64,000 bases of DNA from Helopsaltes ochotensis. Lineage: Eukaryota; Chordata; Aves; Passeriformes; Locustellidae. The notes under the pieces are model-generated. The model saw only the letters and a program-made list of their open reading frames with translations, had not been told where the DNA came from and searched no databases. Positions 36,601 through 50,700 of the stretch are shown here, piece after piece. Made by a program: the position numbers and the translations under genes. The first letter of the stretch is position 1; every line of letters begins with the position of its first letter. The stretch covers positions 1,125,896-1,189,895 of the forward strand of contig VXBM01000139.1 in the NCBI GenBank assembly GCA_013400155.1, given 5' to 3'.

Positions 36601-39600
36601 AACTCTGACAGTCACTCAAGGAGACAAAATCCCTTAAGGAGATACCCCTGTGGCTCAGAGCTGGGCATATGAGCAAGAGAGAGATTTCAGAAAAAAATAC
36701 ATAAGAAGTACAAGATGTGATGCTGGCATTTTTTTGTCTGATTTTCCTCTGTGTCCCTTAGGAAATCCCTTGTTATGACATCTCAGCAGCAAGAGGCATT
36801 ACCTGGATGCTATTTATCTGTGGTCGTTAAAAATCCCTTTTCAACTTTGTTGAGAAAAACAATGCTCCATCCAGCACCCTGCAGTTGTGCTTCACTTAGA
36901 GGCACGCTTCTTTTGGCTGAAGGATTTTCAGAGGTGTTCAAAATTGTTATACATCCAGCACTCACACAGATTTTCTGGATGATGTGCACCAGAATATTAC
37001 ATTGGGAATAGCTGGAAATCCTAGCCGGAATCCTTTCTAGTTTCCTCTGTTCTGCAGTGCTGCAGTAAATGTTCCCAGCTGCACCTCTGGATGTGGTCAC
37101 ACACATCCCTCTCCTGTTTGCTGACATATGGAATGGATAGCTAACAGCTTTATGGACATTTCTGTACAGGGTGCAACTGTCATAACAAAAAGATACCCAG
37201 GCATTCAATTTATCTACAAATTTACCTCTTTCATACTGACCCTAGACCTGCAACTCTGAAATGTACTGCCATAATCAATACCAGATTTTTCCAGTATGGA
37301 TATTAACAACTTCACATATTGCCACACACTTCTTTGTCATCCTTTTCATATCTTCCTTTCTGGTATAGCACATTTTGACTATGAAGTGATACAGCCAAGC
37401 ACTAATAAAGCACTTGGATGGCTTCTGTATCAGTGGTCAAGAAAACAGGGTCAGAATTGGGGAATAAGGAGGGGAGCTGAAAGAGAGGAGGCTTTAAATT
37501 TCATTTAATGATGTTTACTAATACATTGTCAAAAAATGAAGCAACATCATCTACATCTGGATGAGAAAAGGAAATAGTCGTCGTTCCATTCACATCCAAA
37601 AGCTTATGAAGTGACAAATGGTGTTTATCCTATCTGGAAAAAATGTTATTCTTAATTGTAATACTGTCATTGCTGCCAGCTCTCACAGATTCAGTGTGGC
37701 TCCTGACAAATGGTGTCTTTTCAAGCCCTGGTTTGATTATATAGGAATCTCAACAATGCTTTCCTTTTAAGCTTGAAAGTATCTCCTAGAGCAAAACCTG
37801 AAGACTGAAGGGCAGAGAATTCACTGTATATTGACGTTTTAAAATCTCATCATTTTTAAGGAAGTGTGATGATTTCTTCTTATTTTTCAGTTTTCCAAGT
37901 TAGTAATGGGAAGGAAAAAGAAGGCATGATACACACAGGTAGACATACATATATTTGTTGTCACAGTGTCTCTCTGGAAAGAATCACATTTATCAATGCA
38001 AGCCTTGTATTTTTATATACATATCAAATGCTTACATTTATAGAAGGTGCAGGAATATGTAATTATACTTCTGTTTGTTCACATGATTACATTCCCTAGA
38101 CTCATCTGGGAAGATACGTGCCATAATACCCTGAAGATTATCCATACCGTAAGACCACAAGGAGAAACTTTCCGGGAGAAATCTAATAATGTGGTTAAAA
38201 AAAACCAACCAAAAAACCACAACAAACCAAAATTGAAAAAACCCAGCTCATATGTCATTAGACACTAGGTTTTTCACATTAAGAAACAGAAAAATTAGAA
38301 ATGAAGCAAACTGTCTTGAGATAATTTTCTGCAGTTGAAGATTAGTGGGAATATGCAGGTAAATCCAATGCTTAGCTGAAGGCAGTTGGTGCACATATTT
38401 TGACATATATATTTTTATTGGACATCAAAGAGCATTAAAAAAGGGAAGTGCCCATCTCACAGTTTCCTGAAAGTGCTAAGCACTCATTCACATGCAGAGC
38501 AGCTTCTTATCTAGTGAGCCATCACTTACTGTGACTGTGCAGCACTTTTCAGAAACAAGGGGACAATGCATGAGCAGGAATCTTTCTGTCCCTCAGACAG
38601 CAACAGCCACCTTTGCCCTGTCACAGTCAATTTGAGGGAATGCTGTTGTAGAATGCAGGAATGTCTCACTATGGGGTTTTGACTTGAAATATATCTTGGT
38701 CCAGTCTGAATAAACATTTTAATGCTTAGACACAGAAAGATGTCAAGAGGATGGTTTCACACATCAGAATTAGAATATTTCTTGTAAACTAAGCACAGCT
38801 TAGTTCCTTTGAACATGGAGGTGCCTGGCCATGGGGAGCACAGAGTTTATGGTCATGCTGGCACTCTTCCTCTGGCAAACAGAGCTCCAAAAGGAATAAA
38901 CATGGTAAGATGAAGCAAGGCAGAGGGGAGGTGAGCTATGGGAGCAGCTGGAGGTACTGTGGCTTCCAGGCTGGGGCTGTGAAGGTGGCTGTTGAGATGG
39001 CGCTAATTTCTTGGACCATGCTGTGGAAGCATGACATCTTGTAGATACCAGTGCCCTGAGTGGAAAATTCAGCAGGAGCCTGGTCAGAGGAAGCCTTTGG
39101 AATGACTGAAGGAGTCCCTCAAACATGCTGCCAGGTGCTCAGCAGCAGGGAGTGAGTGAGCACTCAGTAGTTCAGCCCCTGTGTGCTGGCAGACTGGCAG
39201 AGCAGGTATTCATTTGGGGCATCCCAAATCTTCCGGGGTTAAAAGGACCCAAGTTATCAAGATGACAGATTTAAAGTGAGTCATTTTACCCAGCTGATTC
39301 CAACAGGACATTTGGGAGCAGTGTCACCAGCATGTTGTTTCCACCAGAGATGAGCACAGGAACTATTATTTGGTTTGAGAATAGCAGGGTATCACACACA
39401 TCATTCTAGATATGTGATATCATACGGGATATGCAGAGGACAGGACAACTAATTTCCTTCAAGGATTTCAAACAAAGGCTTGGTGGTGGCTGTATTTAGC
39501 AAACAGATATTTACTGTGAAGTAAGCAATACATTTTACAAAGGCTGTGGGGGTACTATTGAAATGTGAAGGTGCTGAGACACTGCTCTGTGGGATTCAGA

Positions 39601-42439
39601 CCAACACCCTTTGTGGCATTGCCAATCCCCCAGTCCACACAAAGAAAAAGTAGAAAAAATTCCATGCAGCCACCTATCAAGTCAACTAGCTCTTGCTAGT
39701 CCCTTTTCCTGCCAGCACTGGCAACGGTGGGAGGCATAGTAGGGTGAATGCCACAGCTGGTCAGACAGGGTGTGGAAGGAGGGCTGTGCATGGTGGCAAC
39801 AGGGCAAGGAACGGCCCTGTTGTGGGAAGCACTGTGCTCCTGGCCTCTGCCCAAAATGAGTAGATCCTTTTATTTACCCTTTTAGAATATCACAGTGGAA
39901 GAAGCTGAAGCAATGGTCCTGTAATGTCTCTGGGCACATTTTGGTCCCTGCTCAGCCCTGGGCCTTTGTTCTGGAGTGATGCCTTCTTACTTACATAGAT
40001 CTGCAGCAGGTAAAAAACAGTTGAATTGAAGGACAGAATGGGTGTAAGAACTTGGGCTGTACCTCTTGTTTCCAACAGAACCCATATCTAGAGCAATTCA
40101 TAGAAAATAGCAGATTTCCTTTGGATTTACACCAGAGTAGAAAAGCAGGAGCTCCTGAGAAGTTCATGTTCCCACAAGGGCCATGTACTTTAGTACAAAG
40201 CACACCCACCCTTTTCTCTGGCCTCTTCTTTAGGATGACTCATGCAGATTTCTGCTTGCTGTTGCCTTCGATCACTCCAGTGAGTCTGCTGTGATTCAGC
40301 TGTTCTCATTTTGAACTCCCTAAGAGCATTTAGTCAATCCCAGCTTACCAAGATTGGAAAGTAATGAAAACAACATGATACAGTTTCCAGAGATGCCTGA
40401 TATGCTTGATGCTCAGCCACCTTTCTCTGCTGAATTGTCACCAGCTTCTCTGCAAGAACACAATCAACTTTAACACTCATTGGGACAGCAGGCATGGGGA
40501 TGTCTGCCACCATCTCCATTGAATAGTTCATATTCCAACCAAGTATTTTTTATCACATGTTATGAAGAAAATATGATGCTACACACAATAGAAATAGCTG
40601 GGAATAATATTTTACAGGGCTAGATGGTATAGGGCTGTCACTGTGGGCCTCAAGAGTCATCTTTCCTTTAAGAAGAGGATATCCTGTCTGAAATGGAAAG
40701 ATACAAAATTAGGAAGGGCCCATCTCCAAAGATATTCAGCATGTGGAGCAGATGAGTTGGAAACTTCTCTATTCAGACCTGGAAGGTTGAGAGGGGGTCA
40801 CATCTATGAGCTCAAGTACATGATTGAGTGGGAAAATAGATATAAAGGGGATCTTGAAATAAACTCTGATAGGGAGAAGCAGAGAAATGTGTCCACGGAT
40901 CAGTCTGGCTTTTTGCAGTAAATAATAGAAATAGATACTTGCGCAGGACAAGAAGCTGCTTTAAGTGGGAAGAGATGAAGGAAAAGAAAAAACACAGCCT
41001 TGTTGATTAGAAAGTTCCATTACATTTAGCAAAGGCCTGAAGGAACTATGGGATGAGGAAAGACTTGTTTTGGGGAAGGTTGCCAATGGAGCTGTGATGT
41101 TATTGTAAAAAAAACTATTTTGGTTCTTGCGCAAGTCTTGGGAGTTTTTTTAAATTCCAGGGAAAAGAGAAACCAAAGCAGCCAGATCAAGTGGAATCTC
41201 TTTTCTGTCTTCTTTTGTGAGCAATAACAGCTCAAGTTACAAATTAAGATTATTTGTGTTTAGGATTCAGCATGCTACCTTTTAATTTCCAGTGCACATC
41301 TGTGAACCATCTAAGAAGTTCTACAGCAAAAACAGGAAAGATGAATGATGGCATTACCCAGTGAAACAAATTAAGGCAAAAAAAATCCTAAGACAACCAA
41401 AAAATCCTGTTTGGAAGGAAACTCAAAACAAAGAGTTTTCCCCCTTTTTTAATATACTATGAAGAACATAAAGGGCACACATATAATATCTTTTCCTTTG
41501 GGACACAACTGCATACCACAGAATGGAAAAAGACACTCAAACAAGTTGGCCAGAAGAATGGAGCAAATGTGTGGTTTGTGGAAATACCTCAGCCCTGTTG
41601 CTGATCTCAGGACCTCTGCTTCTTCTCAAGTAAAAGCTCCAGCAGCACTGCACACACATGGATTGAATCAGCCATTGGCTCATGAGTGACAGAGCAAAAA
41701 TCTGACTTCATGCAGAGCACAGGGCATTGCCTAGCCTGCTGCAGAGCCTCCTGGGCACAGGGCATGAGGAGATCAGAGGAACAATCCTGGTTACTCTGGG
41801 GTACTACCAACACCATCGACAAGGCCTTTGGTTTTCTGGAAACAAATGCTTTTCTTTTAAGCAAGTTCCTCCCTCGCTTCCAGGTGACCATATTTCACAC
41901 CCACCTCTGTTCTTTGAAAGACAAGTTCATTAAAAAGTCAGGATCACGCCACACCCATCTCCTCTCTAATGTGAACCATCCTGGCTTTCCAGGCTTTCCT
42001 CTTGAGGAAGCTGATCCCTTTGTCCTTTTTGGTTGCCTTTCTCTAACCTGCTCTATTCTGGTGATGCAGAGGCCAGAACCACACACACTACCCCATGGTG
42101 ACTCCAACAGCATTTTCCTGAGTGGTGGCTGCCAGTTGTGAGTTCAGAACCATGTAAACATGATTCAGTTTATTCTACAGATTATTCTACCCAAGGCATC
42201 ACCTTGGTAAACACTGAAGCTCATGTGTCACCCTTCTGCCCCCTCCCTTGGCTTTGTTAACTACTTCTGGAGTTTTTCACCTACAGCTCTTCTTCGCACT
42301 TCACCAGACAAATGAGCTTGCCATTGACTGCAAACCTGGGCATGCCAGAGACACACTGTTACTCCAGGCTGCTGGTGAGGATGTTAAGTAATACCAGAAT
42401 GACTTCTAGGGGTTCTATTGCTGCTTCTTTTCTATCCTA
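33691..42439. other. Non-coding tract
   Basis: About 8.7 kb with no transposon I can name and no supported exon. Small features are a 16-bp triple repeat at 33841-33888 and an A/C-rich stretch at about 38195-38245. Frames up to about 150 codons (36236-36676, 41686-42141) look like chance. Confidence 0.45.
33841..33888. repeat. 16-bp tandem repeat, three copies
   Basis: Units ataaactcatttcacc, ataaactcctttcacc and atcaactcctttcccc, diverging progressively by one or two bases. Confidence 0.9.
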
Positions 42440-43110
42440 AAAAAAAAATCACAGTAGAGCCCTTAGCTTTCCTTTCCATTTTCAAATCACAAAAGGACTT
42501 TTCATTCAGTCCATGATGACTTAGTATCTTCATACCTTTGCTGAGAAATTGTCAAAAGCTACCTGAAATCTAAATAAAGTATGTCCAGTATCTCTACATT
42601 CTTGTTACCACCCCTGTGGACTTCCAGCAGAGTGGTTGCAAGGTTGTCTCTTACAGAAGTCATGTTGACTGCTTCCCTTGACATGACACTTCCCTGTGTG
42701 TACATGGTTTTTAGCTCTGCTGTTGTAGGAGGGATGGAAGTCAAACTCTCTGGCCTGTTGTTTCCCAAGACCCCGGTAGCTGGGGGGGTGGCAATTCTGC
42801 CCTCCTCCTTCTCTGGCATGGAGGCCACTTGTAATGACAGTTTACACACCTTGGGCCACCAGTTCTGCAGCTTCCCATGGGAAATATTCTGTAAATGGTG
42901 CCTGGTCCTACTGGTTTACTGACCTCCAGCTTATCTGTTTGGTCTATTATTTCCTGTGAATTCAATTCAGGTTGCACTAACTCCTCTGAAGAACTGCTAT
43001 CAAGAATATGTTGGGTTTGGGGCTCTCTCTCATGTCGTCAGCAGGAAAGACTGGAACATTAAACCCAGTGAGCATTTCTGCTGTTTTCTTGTCTTCCCAA
43101 GTGCCCTTTT
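42440..43110 (-). mobile_element. CR1-type LINE, degraded reverse-transcriptase region
   Basis: Minus-strand translation, with frameshifts and stops, follows the CR1 polymerase in order. TAEMLTGFNVPVFPA (about 43080) matches the start of the conserved block. SKPVGPGTIYRIF (about 42920) matches the K-x-PGPDGI motif. LGNNRPESLTSIP (about 42770) matches the NYRPVSLTS motif. ILYLDFR followed by AFD (about 42565) matches the YLDFxKAFD catalytic motif. Both aspartates of that last motif can be read, but across a one-base shift. It is an old, dead, internal fragment without the 3' end. Confidence 0.8.
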
Positions 43111-43480
43111 ACATATTTGTCCTCAAACTAGTTGGCTTCCTGCCTTTGCTATATAAAGAACTATTTACTATCAGTCTCTGCAAGGCTCAGCTCACATTAA
43201 TTTTTAGCCCTTTTAATTTCTGGTATACGGTTGACTTGTTTTATTTTATGGGCTTTCCTGTTCTCCTAATTTGGGTAAGCTTCCAATATTTTAAACATTA
43301 ACTTATTGCTTGTGATAGCATCCTTAATGTACCTACTGAGCTGTGAAATGGCCTTTTTGGAGCACATTGTTTTCTTTTCAAATTATGTCAAAATTTTTAC
43401 CTGAGATTTTAATATAGTATTTTTAACAGCACCTAGGCTGCCTGTTCCCTTCTTCTGGCTTTTGGACTGCTCTGTTTAAG
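43111..43480. other. A+T-rich tract, possibly more of the old LINE
   Basis: Adjoins the 5' side of the CR1 remnant. Nothing clear can be read in it. Confidence 0.35.
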
Positions 43481-43489
43481 ACTTGATTC

Positions 43490-43513
43490 CTTCCTTTTTT
43501 TTCTTTTTCTTTT

Positions 43514-43557
<44 letters not shown>

Positions 43558-43600
43558 TTTTTTTTTTTTTTTTTGTTGTCTTTTTTTTTTTTTTTTTTTC
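43490..43600. repeat. T-rich tract (about 110 bases)
   Basis: Nearly pure T on the plus strand, broken by isolated C and G. The 61-codon Lys/Arg-rich minus frame is a translation of it and is not a gene. Confidence 0.95.
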
Positions 43601-43911
43601 TCTTTTACTCATGAACATCCATATGCTGAATCTATTTAGGTTGTTCTCTCCTGCAACACTGCCTTAGCTGTGATTACTGACACAGAATTGCTTTCCCAGT
43701 AATACCTGAAGCAGGTTCTGTGTATCACCCAACACCAACTCCAAAATAATATCTTTTTTGGAGTTAGAACATGTGTTCTATGACTAGGTTTGGTTTGTTT
43801 TCTTTTTTAAACAATCTTATTTGTGTCTCTGCATCCCATGTTGATAAAGATTCAAATGTGGATCATCCTAGAATATGCCTTAAACATGTAGCTTTAATCT
43901 CACTTAACAGT

Positions 43912-44275
43912 TCACAGAATCAGAGAATAGTTGAGGATGGAAAATACCTCATAAACCCTGCTCAAAGGAAGATCAGGCACAGCAGGTTGCTCAGGGCTGT
44001 GTTCAGTTGTGTTTTGGCTGTCTCCAAGGATGGAAGCTTAACAACCTCTCTAGCAAACTGTTTTAGTTAGACCACATTCACAGTGAGAGATTTCTTTTCT
44101 TACATTTAAATGGAATTTCCTGTATTTCAGTTTCTGCCCATTGTCTCTTGTTCTTTCTTTAAATATCTTTGAGAAACCTCCTTTAAGTAGTTGCAGTGAC
44201 ACAGAGTTTTGAGAGATCTCAGCACAGTCTGGCCAGGTTTTTAGCTCATGACAGTCTTTTTCTTTGCTAGGATCC
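43912..44275 (-). mobile_element. CR1 LINE fragment (3' end)
   Basis: The plus strand begins cacagaatcagagaatagtt, the reverse complement of the CR1 terminal repeat, and continues with gcaggttgctcagggctgtg and gtctccaaggatggaagc. It is minus-oriented and 5'-truncated. Confidence 0.85.
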
Positions 44276-44299
44276 ATGTAAAGATCCCTGCTGTTTAGT

Positions 44300-44700
44300 A
44301 CTCATGAGACTTCATTTGGACTACTGTGTCTAGTTTGGGGCTGCTAGGAGAACACTGACAAACTGGAGAGAGTCCAGTAGAGGGTCACCAAAATGGTCGT
44401 GGTGATGCAGCAGTCATTATGGGAGCAGGGACTGAGAAAACTGGATTTGTTAAGCAGGAGAAGAGAAGGTTGAGGGAAAGCCTTGGCAGGGCATACATCT
44501 TCCTTATGGGGAGTTACAGGAAAGACTGAGTTACGTGCTTATTGGATGTACATAGCAAAAGGAGAGAAATTCCAGCTGGATGTATGGAAAAAATAATTCA
44601 TGGGAGTACTTAACCAGGGGAACAGGTTGCTCAGAAAGGTGGTGATCTCCATACTTAGAGACACCCAACACCTGAGCTGAAATAGGCCCTGAGAAACATG
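44300..44700 (+). mobile_element. CR1 LINE fragment, opposite orientation
   Basis: Plus-strand CR1 landmarks appear in order: ctgtgtctagtttggggct, actggagagagtccagtaga, aagcaggagaagagaagg and ggggaacaggttgctcagaa. It lacks the 3' terminal repeat. It lies head to head with the minus-strand copy at 43912-44275, overlapping it in consensus position, so the two form an imperfect inverted repeat. Confidence 0.85.
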
Positions 44701-47700
44701 AAGTAACTTAGAAATTAGTTATGCTTTGAGCAGTAATTCTTCCTCCACCCTTGCTTTTGGCACACATTTTCCTTAAAGCTCACCTGTAACTTAGGGCAAG
44801 ATAATTGCCGTCTCTGGGCATAGGCATTTGTGAATGCCAGGCTTCATTCCCAGTCAGAGCAGAGAGCACACTTAATGACACAGCTCTCTGGTAACAGAAC
44901 ATGTTTGGCATCTCCCACTGCCTCACAGTGCCTGGAAGCATAAAGCTGAGTGCCCTCCAGGGCAGTGAGAGCAAGTCCAAGATGAATAACTCTTCCACTA
45001 CAAGGCAAGACGGAAAAGACTCAGAACAGTCATGAAAACATTGCTCCTTTGCAGGCAAACTTACCCTGCTTTTCTATCCTTTCATATAATCCACCCACCA
45101 CAGAAAGTTGCTAACTAGGACTTGGAAAGTAAAATGTGCATTAAATGAATGGTTTGGCAAAGGGAACATCTGTTTATGAGTAACTTCTTGTTCTCTACAT
45201 ATGATAATGCTTATGGATTAGTGTGCACAATACTGAACTTGTTTACAGCTCCTAGGAACTGTATGTTTTGAATCATTAATAAGGAGTGTTTTCAAATGCA
45301 GAATTTCTCATCAACACAAGAGTTGCTGCTTTACCCCTCCCTCAATAAGTGCAATTCAGTTTGCAAATTGAATATCAGTGAGAGTCACTTAATGTCACTC
45401 TTTCAGCAGCCACAGAGATCAATATTTTTATTGTCACAGTCTGTTCTATTTAGTATATTGATATTCATGACACCCAACAAAAATAGAACAATTTTCACAT
45501 GATTTCTGAAAGATATTCCAGTTTTAATCTGTCATGACACCAAAGAAAGTAGGAAATATTTACTGGAGGCGGGGGGAAGGGGGCAGGGGGTGTCTGCTTG
45601 TTTAAAATAAATCTGGGAAACAGAGAATCTAAAATGAAATTAGCTCAGACTAAATATATTTACACTTCTTTCTCCTTACAGAAGGGTAGTCCCTTCTAGG
45701 GGAGATGGGCTGACCACAAGATTAATGAGGAGGACTCTGCATCTAGTGCTCATCTTTTAAGAGTTTTCCATGATCTGACTCTCACCTTTTTCATGCCTCC
45801 TTCTCCTCTTGCTTTTCACTCTACTCTTTAGGCAGCTCATTGTCTTGTGGAGATACTGTCTTTAAAAGCAATAAAATAACTTTTCAATAGAACTATATGT
45901 GTGTAAATCCCAGCTAGTTGTTACACTGACTTAAGCTCCGGCCAGTGTTAAAGGCAGGTTTGGAGGGCTGCGGATTTGCTGAGCTCCCTACAGTGAGCAC
46001 ATGTCTTTTGCTTGTTTCTCCCTGTCATTTTCATGTGGTATTGCCTCCGCCTTGATGCTTATTTTCTCTAGATTGCAACGTGAGCCTCCCGAATGCCACC
46101 ACTAGTGTGTGACTGGGAGGTCTGCATTCCAGTTCCCCATCTGAGCTGGGAGCAGAGAATAGTCCATGACATATTCCGGTAGGAATGCCTTTTTAAAAAG
46201 AGCTTTTTGGCAGCACTCCAAACACAGCAAGTGCGGGATGAGGATCTGATTTCACCTCCAATGCAAGGAATATTCATGTGAAAACTTCTCTTCCACAGAA
46301 GAGGTTTCAACAACAGTTAACAGTTGTAATTAGTTTCCCTGAGTTATCTGATTGCAATGAGCTGTTCACCACACCCTCCACAACCACACTGACGCCTGCT
46401 CGTAGCTAAACTAATCTGAAGGGAATTGGTTGTCTCTTTTTTCCCGTGTCCAAACAGATACTCAAAATTACTTGGGGATGGCTTGACAAGTTTATCAGAC
46501 AAGATAACAAGAAATAAGTACTAAATCATAAGAAAATTCACGACTCTATTTTCAACTTCCTATTACTACTTCGCCCAAAATGCAAAATCTGGGGGAAGAC
46601 TCTAGCTAGGATGTGAAGTGGTCTCTAAGCAAAGAAGCCCATGATCAATGCCCGGACAACCTTTAAACCAGCTGTCCATGAGAGAGCATTTTTCATAAAA
46701 CAACTAACCCATTCTCCACTCAGCAGTTTTCAAGAAGGACCTACCAAAAATAAGCCTGGGGAATAGTATTCACCTTTACTAGCTACTGAAAACCGGCAGG
46801 TCAGCAGAGATGTTTGCTTCATGTTATCCTGCAATGTTTCACACATCCTTCACCTGCTAATCCCTTACAGTCTCAGCACTTCCTATCGTGCTGTATATCA
46901 CCTCTCCCCTTACCAGACCCTCTGTAGTCCATGGGTGTCTTGACTTATTAAAATTACTGCATGAAAAATAAGCTGATTTCAAAGCAATTGTTCTTAACCA
47001 GTACCATGAAAATTGCAGCTTGTCTCAGACCTAAAATACAAGCTCAGATTCCCAAAGATTTATATATAGTTTCTTAGCGCATAAATAGGTTGGTCTCATG
47101 TAAAATTCACCTACAGTCCTGTCCTCATTTGTGTCCTTGGACTTCAGAGCTATTATGATGATATGTAATGTCAGGGGCTGGACACAGACACTTCCCATTA
47201 TTACAAGAAGGCTTAGGCTCCCTTCTGGAACCAAATCACTTAAACAACAAAGATTTTGACCCACAACAAAGACAGTGTGGCTCCTTTGCTATCTCTGATG
47301 GTTTCTGTGAATGTTAAAGACATGCAGACACAGCAGAGCAAAGAAACGTTAGCAGCTATATGCAGACAAACATTGAAGTCTTCACAGCAGGAAAAATCCC
47401 CCACCCTTGTAGAGACTTTTGGCTGAAAGATAATGTCTTTGTTCTCAGCTCCAAGATGCTGTCACTCCTATTTGATTTCTTCTGCTCAAAAGAAACAGAC
47501 TTCTGCACATGCCTTGTAAATGAAAGGGACTGCATTGAAAAAATGTTTACTGTTATCTTTTTCTTTTTAACAGAAAGTGCCCGTGGGGTCCCTCCTTTCA
47601 ATCAATGGCTTGTCAGAAAGCATCAACAGTAACACTGAAGGAGTTTGATGTGTTACTTTCATCCCTATTGATCCAGAGGAAGGAGAAGCAGGTTGCACTG

Positions 47701-50700
47701 GATGGATGCTGGAGTCCCTGGACACAGACTGTCTATATTGGAACTGATCAGATATTTGAGCTTTGATAACTCGGTTCATAAATGTTCCCACCCACTGTAA
47801 AAGAGAGGATATGGCCTGTGGCAGAAATGAGCCTGAGAGTTCCTCTTGAAAAGATTAAATCTACCATTTCTTCTAGGAAAATTTGCACAGTAAGGAAAAT
47901 TACAAACTTAAAGACATTCCAACTCATCTTCTGAAAACAAGACCACATATCAAAATGTTATAATCTACTCATTTTTATTCTTAACAGCGCAAGTATTTTT
48001 AAAAGCTCAAGATTATTTCTGTTCAAAAGCTTGAGAAGAATAAACCATCCAACTGGGTCTTGAATTGTTATATAGGTATATCTACTTACAGTTATAAAAT
48101 TTATAAGAATATAATAGGGTGTTTTGCAAGTCTAAAACTTCCAAAGTGAAACACCTTTAATAAACCATCTTCTCCAATGCTGAAGACTGAATAATCTAAA
48201 AATACAATTAAGAAACCCAAATATTTTGAACTGTGCCTTACTCCTTACTGTATCACAATGATTTTTTTTCACCTGTGAAGTCCCCAGGGTAACAAAGATG
48301 TGAAAACAGGCCATGAGGGACAACTGTGGGACATTAGGTCCTGATTACAATTACCACAGTGGCAGAGCTGACTGTGGAAATGTGAGGTGCCATGGCAGCT
48401 GGGTGCTTGACCCTTTCCTTTGTCTCTGAGTTGCAAAAAATCCCTTTACTTAATTCTGGGGATCAGACTTCTTAGGACTGTTGTCACAAGCTATCAGAAA
48501 TACTAGTCTTATTACCATGACATAAAACTATTTATTAAGGCTAAGAGTCTAACAACTAACAGCCCCTGCCAAATTGTGCATAACCTCTCACACAATGTCT
48601 TTCTAAACCTGCAGACTTATTAACAGAAAAAGAAAAAGTGAACATATCAGAGTGATGGAAAAAAACTGAAACCCCTTTGACTCAGTCACCCCTCTGAACG
48701 CGTCAGGCAGCACATTTTCTGTTGCCAGCCATAGCAGGCAGATCTGGGCAGGCTTCTTTTGTGACCATGAACTGTACTCTGAGAGTATAAACAAGATAAG
48801 AACCTCTCCAAACCTGAAGGGCCGCAGCAGCGCTTGCTGCAACATCTTTCACTTCCAGCATGCAATGCAGAGCAGAGGGGTAAAGGATGGGATCCTGCTG
48901 GGCAGCGGGACTGTGCGGCTGGGGCAGAGGCCAGTGTTGAACTCTTGAAGACAAAAGGCTTTCCTGTACATGAAGAGCCTTTTAAAAGCTTCCTCTCATG
49001 GCCTGAGAGTTCATATGCTTGGTAGACAGACTCTACTAAAGCTATTTTAAAACTTTTCTTGCCTGACTTGAACAGTGGCTCCGTTGAGGAAAGTGATATT
49101 TTTCTCTGGAGATATATCCTGGTTAGGATGTAGTAAAGCATTTCTTGAGAAAACCTTTGCTAGCAGTCTAACGGGGACACCCTCCCCTACCACACCCCCA
49201 AAGAGGGGGGTGGGGGTGGCACTAGGCCAATGCAAATGGTGAATGGCTGGGGCAAGAAATGAAGAACCAGGAAGGTGAGTGGGATACAGGGATCAAAGCA
49301 AGGATCCAGGATCAATATTTGAGCAGAACCAGAATCAAGCCAGCAAATATGTTGTAACAAAATACTCCCTGGGATTCCCAGGGTGTCTGTGGGAAGCCAA
49401 GTTCTCTTAGGTTCCTCACTCTTAGGTTCCTTGAGAACTCTCAAATGTGCCTGTGGCAGCAAATGTGCCAAAGGCAGCTTTAAGCATCCTTGGGTCTCAC
49501 CCAAGTACAAGCCAGTTACAAATCAGGATGGTCAATTTTTGACCATCAAATCCATCAAGCATAATCTTCCGTGTATTCACCAACCAATTTGAAAACTGGA
49601 TAAAGAGTCTGTAATATTCAAGACAACCTAGTTTAACACTGATAGCTAACACACACAGATAGCAGCATGGCTTTTGCTGTCCCCCACATGCTCTCTCCAA
49701 ATGCCCTGTAGTTACCAAAAGCAGAAAAAGAAATTCCTCCTGCTTCTCCTTTTGCTGTCACCACTATCACCGCACGAGCGGGCCCACACCTGGCTGGGGA
49801 TAAGTATTACTGTATTGCAGTAGTGAGCAGGGGCCCAGAGCTTGCTGTGGTAGGCACTGGTTCCCAGGCAGAGGCAATGCCCACTTGGATGAACTCAAGA
49901 CTGCAGTGGAAGATAAAAATAGAAAGATGAAGTATCGAATGTTATCTGAATGCAGTTGGGATTCAGATGAAGGAGAATGATCAGGGCCAGTTTTTCCCTA
50001 AACTCACCTCTTCAGACTTGGCTGACAGGATGATGTCTAGGACACTGTCAGGCAGATGAGAGCATTTTCCATCTATAATTAACCACCTCTGGCAAAAGAG
50101 GTGATGAAGAAGCAGGCAACAAAGATTTTATGCGATACTTCGGACAGATTTACATCTCTTTGTACTGTCTGATGCAAGGAAGATAAAGGCCATTATCACT
50201 GAAAGCATTTTAATCTTGCAGTTGATCATGAAGTCTATTCCACAGCTGGTTACCACAACCTCTCTTGCCATACACAAAAGCATCACAGTCACAAGATACT
50301 AACAACCACATGAGCTCAAAGTCTGAAGTCTCATTCTTGCTTTTTGTTCTGTGGGAAGTTCCTCTTTAGATCAAATGCATCATTACTGTGGGAAACACAA
50401 AAGCAGAACTCTATCATTTATGATTATAATCTATTTTGGGACATACTTTGCATTTTAGAGGTGTTAATCTCAGAATACTGGCCAACATCTTTGTCTTCAC
50501 AATGTCCTTCTATTTCAGAAATTACAGTGGTTGCAGTGTGAGGAGGCTCTTTGTTTACTTTTTGTTTTAAAGTTGCTGAATGGTCCTGCACTGTGGGAGC
50601 CATGTAGACCTGGTCAAAAATTTCTAACTGCATTATTTTCCCCATAAAAATGCCTCCTTTACCCTTTCCAGAGCAACTTTTCCAAATAGAGTATATGCTG

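Noticed and set aside
43433..43618. Lysine/arginine-rich small protein on the minus strand
   Set aside because: Translation of the T-rich tract in reverse complement.
45571..45590. G-quadruplex
   Set aside because: Only three separated G runs of sufficient length, so a canonical four-run structure cannot form without splitting the six-G run.
48686..49141. 151-codon minus-strand frame
   Set aside because: No domain or exon signals; composition looks like translated non-coding DNA.
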